This document shows, piece by piece, positions 56,572 through 64,000 of a DNA stretch of 64,000 nucleotides (positions within the stretch are counted from its first letter, which is position 1; the number at the start of each line of letters is the position of its first letter). The notes under the pieces are model-generated. The model saw only the letters and a list, made by a program, of their open reading frames with translations. It searched no databases and was not told the DNA's origin. The translations under genes were made by a program, and so were the position numbers. Source of the DNA: Flammulina velutipes (Eukaryota > Basidiomycota > Agaricomycetes > Agaricales > Physalacriaceae). The stretch lies in the NCBI GenBank assembly GCA_011800155.1, contig JAALGH010000011.1, forward strand, positions 248,001 through 312,000, in the 5' to 3' direction.

Positions 56572-57246
56572 TCAGTTGGCGCAGACCTTGGCCGCTGTAT
56601 CGGCTACCTGGTCATTGACCTGAGCAGCCAAATCATTCGCGTTGGCGCATCCCAGTCCCTAGTAGAATAATCAGTATTTATCGCCCATAAATCAAAGATA
56701 AAAATACCGTTGCCTTCTCCATCAAGGTGTTAGTGTACACGTTGATGGTGTCCTTCATATTGATGATATCGCTGCAGAGCTCCTCCTCGGCGTCGACGGC
56801 CTCAAAGGATTCCTTGGAAACATCGACTTGTTTAAGAAGATTCGTGACCGTGGGGGCAAAATCAGAGGTGAATTTGTCGCAGATATCAGCGATGTCACTA
56901 GGGCTGAGTGGTCCAAGGTCCTGATGCATAATGAGCATCATGTCCGTGACGCAAAGTACGAAAACGACGAACCTTGGCATTGGCGGTGGCGCTTTGGAGT
57001 ATACTACCGAGGGCAGCCGCTTCGATGTGGGAGAGCTAAGAGAAAGGTCAGTGATAATGTCGACACCAAATTGAGGATAGGTACTTCAGCATTGGCGACG
57101 GTTGGACTCAACGGGACGAGGGCAAGAGCACCTTGAAAGGCGGTAGCAACATTGTCGATGCTACTAATGTCACCAAGAATTTCGGTAGGAGTGCTAGCCA
57201 GAGCCAAGACAGCGAGAGTAAGAAGAGGCGTAATACGAGAGAACAT
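56572..57246 (-). CDS. HsbA-like hydrophobic surface-binding protein, copy 2
   Basis: Same four-exon plan as copy 1. MFSRITPLLTLAVLALASTP (signal peptide) is followed by SSIDNVATAFQGALALVPLS. The second exon is LSHIEAAALGSILQSATANA. The third has LGPLSPSDIADICDKFTSDF, LLKQVDVSKESFEAVDAEEE and LCSDIINMKDTINVYTNTLM. The last is GLGCANANDLAAQVNDQVAD with VCAN and TGA at 56572-56574. Intron positions and phases match copy 1, and sequence has clearly diverged. This copy is more acidic in its third exon. Intact reading frame, probably secreted. Confidence 0.75.
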
Positions 57247-57641
57247 TGCTACTGGATTTGAGGTACAATGCTTGGCTACTTATAGCTTTCCTGTCATTCT
57301 CGCCGGGCAGCTGTATGTGCGTAAACACCACGGGGTACACAATAAAGCGAACAGGCCGCTACAGTGCTGGAATCACCGACATCGAGCTCCAAAGGATGAG
57401 CAGTAGTATGAATGAAGGGAATGGAGCAGTCACGGCGAACTTGCTTCTGAATTCTAGGCTGAATAGCACGCTTAGACTGGAGTGTTGAGGATATACTCTC
57501 CACAAGTTCAGCATTCCAAGATTGCTGGCTAGGATGAGTTGGACTTGGAGGAACGTCAAGATGGCCAAAAGTCATGTGATAGGCATATTTCAAAGTCCGG
57601 CAGCTAGACTGTGGCGCAACGCATCTTTGCTTTCTACCACC

Positions 57642-59257
57642 ATGTTCAAATTCAGGAAAGGCTCGCGGTGCGTCGTTTTCAATTCGTATTTTGCTCTCAA
57701 ACTGATATATACAGCCGCGCTTTGGCTCGCACTGAAGAGCTGATAATATCGCCGCCATTGGTTGGCGCAGTGTGCCCGAGCCGAGTACTGGTTCAACATA
57801 AACTATCCTTCGACCAGCCTATACGTCTCGATGTCCACGCTTCTCATATCGCCTCGGACAAGCATCGCTATACCCGCAAGAACAGGCTAGGTCGGCGTTT
57901 GGACGCGACGTCGATCGTCCATGCTAGCGACCAGATCGATAGCACCGTCTTCGACCTCAGCAACGTTCTCCATTCAATTCGCTCTATACCAGACGACGTC
58001 CTCTGCGAGATATTCAAAGAGTGCATGCCGCTTCCGTTTTACACCGATGTCATCCCAACTCGCGGTGTCGACTCTCTCAATCCTAGCAAACCGCCGTGGA
58101 CGCTGTCCCAAGTCTGCCGCCGTTGGCGCTCCATCTCTATTTCCTATCCTCGCCTATGGTCCGTCGTCGTTCCGCCCGTCTCTCCATCACAAAACAACTA
58201 TCTATCTATCAATCGCAGACTCGCACTTCAACTCGAACGTTCCTTTCCTTGCGACCTCAGCATTGGCCTGCCGGATGGTCTCACTTGGATGTATCTCAAC
58301 GACCTTCTTTGCCTCCTTCGACCGCACACAAACCGCTGGCGAATCTTAAACGCGTATCTATCTCCGACTCGCCTCAAGAACCTTGCGGGGTGTCCCTTCA
58401 ACAACCTGACATCCCTTCATCTCGCCACCCTTTCTAGCGATAACGTGGACACCATCGAGACCTTCCAAAACGCCATCAAACTTTCCTCTTTTCAGCAAGT
58501 CGACGGCCGTTATCTCTATTTCGTCGTCCCCGTGGGCAGACTCAAATTCTGCTCTCTCGCGTTCGCGAACCTGGAACTTCTTCGGCATCGATCTTTCAAT
58601 GCACTGGAAGAACTGAAGATCGAGGACGACAACTTGGATTCGACGGAAACACTTGATTCGCCTTTGCCATTGGATCCGCCTCTTGTACTCTCCTCGTTGC
58701 GCTCTCTGACAATCAAGGACAGAGAATATAGTGGTCTCACTCTTTACGTTACTCGTGGCATCATCGCGCCGGTGCTCTCATATCTGGACGTGGTATACAC
58801 CGAAACCCATCTCTTCACGCTCCCTGTCTTAATCTACCCGGAGATGCTTACCCGTCTTTCGATCTCAATTTCGCTCTTAACAAACGATGTACTCGCCAAA
58901 TTCTGCGAGATCGAGGCTTTTCTTCGTCAGACGATGAATCTGGAGTCGTTCACGTTCCTCGGAGAAGGGCTTTTGGGCACAGAGATGGTGCAGGTGCTTG
59001 GCGCTGGGAAGTCGACCCTTCTCCCTAGGCTGACGTCTTTGCGGTTGGACGACAAGACGCTGGAAGATTCATGCTCTAAGGTTGTGAGCATGGTAGGCTC
59101 GCGATCCCTGAACGACAATGCTCCGTGGTGTACTGTTTCCATACCGAGCGATTTGGAGTGGATGTACGAAGATGAGTCTGTGGCCTTCAAACTGGGGCTG
59201 GAAGGTACTCCTCAGTCAGAGGCATTTGAAACTCGGTCTTTGTACGCAGTTTTGTGA
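57642..59257 (+). CDS. F-box protein, 522 aa
   Basis: A short first exon (57642-57667, MFKFRKGS plus two bases) joins across a 47-nt GTGCGT/TACAG intron to a long exon at 57715. Without this intron there is no in-frame ATG before the F-box. The F-box lies at about residues 115-165: SIRSIPDDVLCEIFKECMPL, then WTLSQVCRRWRSISISYPRL with WSVVV. Leucine-rich segments follow (FNNLTSLHLATLSSDN, FNALEELKIEDDNLDS, LSSLRSLTIKDREYSG, LTRLSISISLLTND, MNLESFTFLGEGLLG). It ends at the TGA at 59255-59257. It shares the VCRRWR F-box subtype with the gene at the right edge. SCF substrate receptor by family; target unknown. TGTGGCGCA lies 24 bp upstream of the ATG, and TGCGCCACA 28 bp past the stop. Confidence 0.8.
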
Positions 59258-59542
59258 TACAGTACGGTACGGAAATGTATTTCTTGCGCCACACTACCAT
59301 CTATAAGTATAAATTGATTATAATCTTCTAGATACATCCTATACCTATGACACCTGAAGTCTGTCTGTCGACACTGGAACACTGCTCAGAATATGAAGTG
59401 CGCTAATTCGATACACGCTCCCGTGATGAAGTGGCGCGACTTCCGGAAAGTGGAGCTGTCGTTATGGAGCGCCTAACGTGTTATGTGGAGTCCACAGATG
59501 TTCACCCTATTTCCTTTCGAGTTCTCACGGCGCTGGGGAGAG

Positions 59543-59549
59543 TATATAA
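59543..59549 (+). promoter_or_regulatory. TATA box of secreted protein copy b
   Basis: TATATAA about 91-97 bp before the ATG at 59640. Confidence 0.55.
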
Positions 59550-59639
59550 AGTGGGCATTTCCGGAATTTCAGAAACCATTCCACTTGAACTGTCACCCAC
59601 ATTCACTTATATTTCCACTCCCTCCACACTCTCTACAGA

Positions 59640-60371
59640 ATGTTCTTCGCACGCATCACTTCTCTTGCTCTCCTCGCCGGCTTCGTCTCTGCTGCACCTT
59701 GTGCGCGCGATGTTAATGCCCGCCAGGTCAGCGTTGATATCGAGCTGAACGTTACGGATGTCCTGGACACGCTCCTTGATACTACCGATTCCATCCTGCC
59801 CCAGATTGGTATGTCTCTTGTCCTCTTATAGTCTCCTTCGAATGCTTACCTTCACCTATTCAGCCGCCCTCGCTGGCAACGTAACTGAAGAAGTCGCGCT
59901 CCCGCTCGTCCAGGAGCTCCTTAGCGCAGTTGATACCGCCACGTCCGTCCTCGGCGGACTCACACCCACTGTTCCCGCTGCCACTTCTGCTGAGAAGCGG
60001 GAAGCCGGCGAGGCTGTTGCTGAACTCCTGAGTGGCCTGCTTGCGGTACGTTATATTCTCTCCTCTGTGCAATGTCGCGTTCTCAACTAAAATTACAGGA
60101 TGTCTCTGACACCGTCAACCCCATCCTCGCTGACCTCAACAAAATCCCCGCCGTCGCTGAGCTCCTGAAGACTCTTGACCCCGTCCTGAGCACTTTGCTC
60201 AGCACCGTCGAGGGCTTGCTGCCCGGTGTTATTGCCTTAGTCGCTGGCTTGTAAGTCTCTATATATTCCGCTCATTCTATGCTACTAATGCGTCATTCCA
60301 GACTTGGAACCGTTACTGGTCTCCTCGGCTCGCTGGGATTGGGTGGCGTCCTTTCCGTGTTGAACCTCTAG
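59640..60371 (+). CDS. Small secreted Leu/Val-rich protein, copy b
   Basis: Predicted 190 aa in four exons (59640-59808, 59864-60045, 60099-60250, 60302-60371); all phases are exact. Signal peptide MFFARITSLALLAGFVSAAP, then LNVTDVLDTLLDTTDSILPQ, AALAGNVTEEVALPLVQELL, SAVDTATSVLGGLTPTVP, EKREAGEAVAELLSGLLA, DVSDTVNPILADLNKIPAVA, ELLKTLDPVLSTLLSTVEGL and the hydrophobic Gly/Leu end LGTVTGLLGSLGLGGVLSVL. There is an internal repeat: VLDTLLDTTDSILPQIAALA resembles VLSTLLSTVEGLLPGVIALV. Two cysteines are not conserved in number; one Cys follows the signal peptide. Near twin of copy a (53934), inverted. No known family; a secreted amphipathic protein is the safest description. Confidence 0.82.
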
Positions 60372-60584
60372 ATGATACAATATGGCTCACAATCACTAAA
60401 ATGTATCATACTATATAGTTCGTACATTACATACCTTATCCATTAAAGGATACGCCTTGCTTTCCCATACTACCCCACACGCTGTTTTAGTGAATTCGAG
60501 TGCGCCACTCTGTAGTCACGCCACGTGATGATGTCGTCACGCGTTGAGGAGCTTTCAAAATTGCCAATTCTTTGCCAACTACCA

Positions 60585-61525
60585 CTACTTGAAGAACGAT
60601 CTCATGAAGGCCATGTACTCCACGTCGTCTTTGCTGCTATATCGGGCCTTTAGGAACCCTCGCTCATCCTCTCCGACGAAATACCTCAACTGGCTCTTTC
60701 CATCCGTCACTGCTGTGTATATTGTGGCTGCTACATCTTCTGATGTTATGGCCGCCCTGCTAACCATTTTCTGGAAGCTACAATCCCTGTCAATGCCAAT
60801 ACTATCGCTCTATAGCGACACACATACCTCTCCCCAGTCTTCTTCACGAATTCGCCATACGACGGCGTCAAGCTCGCATCTCGAGCGGTCAATGAACCGA
60901 ACGTCGCCAGAAAGTTATTGTTCATGACTCCCCCGTGTGGGATCACCGACTTGACAAAGATATTTTGCGACGCTAGCTCATACGATAACGCCTCCGTGAA
61001 TCCTTCCAAGGCGAACTTGCTGGCGTTGTACATCGTCATCATCGGGAGGGACCAAAAGCCCGCACCAGAGCTGATGTTGACCACGCCGCCGCCGTTGTTC
61101 TCCCTGAAGTGAGGAAGAATGGCTCTTGTAACGTCCATGAGTCCTAACAGACGTTCTCATGCGCGCTATGACATTGCTCCAAATGACATACCAAATAGGT
61201 TAACATCGAACTGCGCTTGCACCTGCTCCCGCGATATCGCCTCGAACAAGCCCCCTTGTGCGAAACCCGCGTTATTGAGGAGGACATCGATGACCTTGTA
61301 CTCCTTGATCCCCGCATCGATAGCGGGTTGGATAGAATCCAAGTCCTGCAAGTCCAGTCTCTGCACTATGATGTGCGGATCGTTGAACTGGGCGAGTTCG
61401 TGATCGCTCGAGGGGTTGCGCATCGTGGCGACGACGTTCCATCCTTTGGATAGGAAGAACTTTGCGGATGCTAGGCCAATGCCTGAAGATGCGCCGGTGA
61501 TGAAGATTGTTTTGGATGCAGACAT
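60585..61525 (-). CDS. Short-chain dehydrogenase/reductase (SDR)
   Basis: Three exons. The start MSASKTIFITGASSGIGLAS (61525) holds the TGxxxGIG cofactor loop. Then come VVATMRNPSSDHELAQF, LDLQDLDSIQPAI, the NNAG strand motif (VLLNNAGFAQGGLFEA) and FDVNLFG. The second exon (about 61135) has MDVTRAILPHF, VVNISSGAGFWSLPMMTMYN and the catalytic Y-x3-K (YNASKFALEGF). After a GTATGT intron the last exon gives SEDVAATIYTAVTDGKSQLR and ends FMRSFFK with TAG at 60585-60587. Classical NAD(P)-dependent oxidoreductase of about 280 aa with the Ser-Tyr-Lys triad intact. The substrate cannot be inferred and the location is probably cytosolic. An ATG 33 bp upstream (61558) is possible but less likely. Confidence 0.85.
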
Positions 61526-62715
61526 AGTGCTGGTGCGTGTACTCAGTCTACGGACCAATCCTGCTTTTATCGACGGGTCAAATTAGTTCCTGATACTGAA
61601 TGGGACATCATTGGGAGCGCCCTAAACACCAAGCGACGACCATTTTGGTGCCCACGGCGTTGATTGCAATTGAATGGTGACTATTTTTGGACTCCTCGTT
61701 GAGTTTCGTTAGTATCGCTTCTTTCTCAGTATTGGGTGACGTGTATGTGCCGCGCTGACCAACCTCTTCTAAATTGCGCACTTAGTGCATAGTAGTATGG
61801 TAATTGCGACCAGGCAGCCGATGACGATCGGCCACACTAGCAACTCTGGAATTTTTTTAAATAAAGAGTATATAAAGACTGAGATGTCTGGGTGTCCGAA
61901 TTTTCATTATTGTTTCAAGTAACCCATTCGAATACGCTGTCTACTTCACTGAGGGCTAAGGAGTCGGGACTTGGGGATCTTACTGGTAACGCGATCACGT
62001 GTAACAAATGCACTTTCTTTTGAACTCAAACTAGCAGTTACCCGTGGCTACGCCACGGTTCGTATATTACTACATGTGGTCATCTCCCAGCTCCAGGCCA
62101 CGGCAAGTGTGCTGTGGCTCAATCATACATCTACTCTCTTTAAGGTGCAAAGCTTCTCCCCGGGATCTACCGTGCCCGTGCCCGTGGTCTTTCTCCGCAT
62201 TCAGGCTATTGTTCAAGATTCAACAGTTGAGTACTTCCAAGGTGAATTATTATACTACATACATCATGGCTCTTGTGCAGTAAGTACCAGGCTTCGTGCA
62301 CCATAGCCGTGGTTATCCCTGGAAGGAAGAATCTGTGGACACAAACACAACAGACTTGTGCGCCACAAATGGAACGAACTCTGGGACACGGAGGGAAGCA
62401 CCAGTGACGGCTGATGTGTATTAAGTACTTCTCATGTGCTGATACCTCCTTACAACACTCGTACAAAGCACCCAGAATACCCGGTTACGTGCGCCACAAC
62501 CACGGTGATCCATTAGTGTCTGGAACCAAGACCCGGACCGAAATCCCAGCGACGGTCCAATGAGAACACGTCTTTGTCTCTGGCGTTTGTCTAGCCAATA
62601 GGGAACCTTCCCGCGAACTCTCTTTTTTAATAGAAGATGGAACTCGATGTTCGATTTCAGACACGGCGGTAAGTTCTAGCATGAAATAATATATCACGAA
62701 GCCAATATTGGAGTC
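61526..62715. other. Spacer with Helitron-like terminus and motif copies
   Basis: No protein gene recognised. It contains a hairpin plus CTAG structure at 62031-62062 and two TGCGCCACA copies (62359-62367 and 62490-62498). Confidence 0.45.
62031..62062 (-). mobile_element. Helitron-like 3' terminus (hairpin followed by CTAG)
   Basis: On the minus strand, CCGTGGC-GTA-GCCACGG (62043-62059) is a perfect 7-bp hairpin. It is followed 7-8 nt later by CTAG and then T. A short GC-rich palindrome just before CTRR, inserted 5' to T, is the standard 3' end of Helitrons. The body would extend to the right on the plus strand; no 5' TC end or Rep/helicase gene was found, so at most this is a non-autonomous or decayed element. 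Confidence 0.4.
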
Positions 62716-64000
62716 ATGAATCGTATAATATTGAACAAGGGTTCGACGTTCAATGCTCTTTGGAATGAGGCTGACTCAGCAATCAAAACGCTCTCTCTCT
62801 CGGCAACCATTGAAAGGCAGAATGTATGAAGACTATCATAACGCTCGAGTTCGCTTCTAATTCTCTTTACCAGGAGCCAATCTACTGTCTCCAAGAATGG
62901 TTGCCCAGTATGCACAACCAAGGTCCAAAGTTTACAGGAAGCAGCGCAGGCGCTTGACCCAGTGGCAAACAAAACGACCATCGGACAATACTTTCGCACA
63001 AACGATCCTTTGAATTCTATCGAAGTTCCGCCTCTTAAATACGCTTTAGAGTCATTGCATCGCCTCCGAGCCGAGCTCGACGCCGATATGCGTACCATTC
63101 AAGCAGCCTGCGAAAAGATACTATCCACAATGCATCACATAGACTTGTCAATTCGCCGCATACGTGCAATCTCTCATCCTGTACGATCCCTCCCAGACGA
63201 CATCCTTCTCGAAATTTTCCAATGGTGCATTCCCTGGTCGTCGCCTACAAAGACCAATCATACCTTTCCAACCACCCACGACTCTTTGTGCCCCTCCTTC
63301 CCAACTTGGACATTCTCTCGCGTTTGCCGCCGCTGGCGAAAACTTGTTATTTCTTCCCCCCGTCTATGGTCCGAGGTTGGCCTTCCCCTACCCCAGTACC
63401 AGAAGAAGGCTCGAGGAAGAGTCTTGTCACGGCTCGCCCTACAGCTCCAGCGTTCTTCTCCATGTGATCTCAATGTCAAAATCATGGACCACGATGACAG
63501 AAGGGCATACAGGCAACCATGTCCTGACGACCACAACATTCTTTCAGTCCTGCGCGCTGAAACAGGACGATTCCGGATGTTTTTCTCCTCAGAGTCCCCG
63601 AATATTCCCAAAACCTTCTCGGGATGTCCGTTCGGTCGTCTGGTTTCGGTGGATCTCCAACTTAACGAAGAAGTGACGTCCTTCACTATTGACGTTTTTC
63701 GGGATGCACGCTCTCTTTCGTCCTTCAAGCAGAGTGGGGGTCGGAATGTTGATGTCATCATTCCCACGCAGCAGCTTCGCTTCTACGACATGGGGCATGG
63801 CCCCATAGGGAGACTTTCTGGCCTACTCGCTGTCGAGGAGCTGAACCTTCGTCGGGCACATTTCATGAAGCAAGAGCTGGCCAAAGACAGTTTGATATCC
63901 GCTTCATCCCCCCTCGTCCTTCCTTCGCTACGAGCTGTATCTATAAGCGAGTACGAGGAAGGAGAACCCGAAGTCGGGTTCGCTAGGTTCATCTTCGAAC
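62716..64000 (+). CDS. F-box protein of the CxxC-KVQSL family (3' partial)
   Basis: A probable first exon from 62716 (MNRIILNKGSTFNALWNEAD) joins, with an uncertain acceptor, to a long exon open from about 62896 to the right edge. That exon begins NGCPVCTTKVQSLQEAAQAL, then LNSIEVPPLKYALESLHRLR, AELDADMRTIQAACEKILST, the F-box (VRSLPDDILLEIFQWCIPW, then FSRVCRRWRKLVISSPRLWS), LALQLQRSSPCDL, SVLRAETGRFRMFF, FGRLVSVDLQLNEE, LLAVEELNLRRAHF and LVLPSLRAVSISEYEEG. The conserved N-terminal module with a CxxC pair also occurs in the decayed gene at 51020-52430. Probable SCF receptor; the C-terminus lies outside the window. Confidence 0.75.

Noticed and set aside
57611..57641. Non-ATG start for the F-box gene at 57.6 kb
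   Set aside because: A 47-nt intron with good splice sites links an ATG at 57642 to the long exon in exact phase, so no unusual start is needed.
62694..63098. 134-codon minus-strand open frame
   Set aside because: Antisense shadow of the right-edge F-box gene; no protein features.
1..64000. CRISPR array or bacterial-type operon
   Set aside because: No regularly spaced repeats, and genes are spliced and separately promoted, as expected for a fungal nuclear genome.

Overview
The window is nuclear DNA of a mushroom-forming basidiomycete (class Agaricomycetes; Agaricales is a guess from family content, not shown). The evidence is dense short spliceosomal introns (mostly 46-60 nt, GT-AG, CTAAC/CTGAC-like branch sites, one GC-AG), very short exons, long intergenic spacers, and many families that are typical of or expanded in Agaricomycetes: F-box/LRR-like proteins, large MYND-finger proteins, 7-TM proteins with the LVESG-Y signature, HsbA-like secreted proteins, GH25 lysozyme and expansin-like proteins. 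Exon joins were worked out by hand from splice consensus, phase and family resemblance. Gene spans are usually firmer than exact starts.

Layout. 0-16 kb: the C-terminus of an acidic low-complexity protein, an unrecognised spliced gene, a POA1-type macro-domain phosphatase, an F-box gene, a 7-TM gene with a 7-nt microexon, an expansin-like secreted protein, an orphan, a DUF2855 protein, a second orphan and a Zn2Cys6 transcription factor. 16-29 kb: two small unrecognised genes, a complete SEC24 (COPII coat) gene convergent with a CHR chromate transporter, an HNH-nuclease gene with a homopolymer frameshift, a coiled-coil protein, a possible Pol III RNA and an F-box gene. 29-39 kb: a MYND-finger family with two intact copies, one full-length pseudogene and two fragments, around a 7-TM gene. 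39-46 kb: tRNA-Cys(GCA), ERG25 (C-4 methylsterol oxidase), two more 7-TM genes and a GH25 lysozyme. 46-51 kb: no convincing gene. 51-64 kb: a decayed F-box gene, an 87-bp inverted repeat flanking about 1.1 kb, and a cluster of small secreted proteins (two HsbA-like genes in tandem, plus two copies in opposite orientation of an unnamed Leu/Val-rich secreted protein) around an F-box gene. After these come an SDR dehydrogenase, a Helitron-like terminus and an F-box gene cut by the right edge.

Housekeeping functions (SEC24, ERG25, tRNA, macro-domain phosphatase) are interspersed with fast-evolving lineage-specific families. Duplication, pseudogenes and repeats concentrate in 29-39 kb and 51-64 kb. 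The most interesting parts are the secreted-protein cluster at 53.9-60.4 kb, and a 9-bp motif, TGCGCCACA, found 12 times where about 0.5 would be expected by chance, mostly outside coding sequence.
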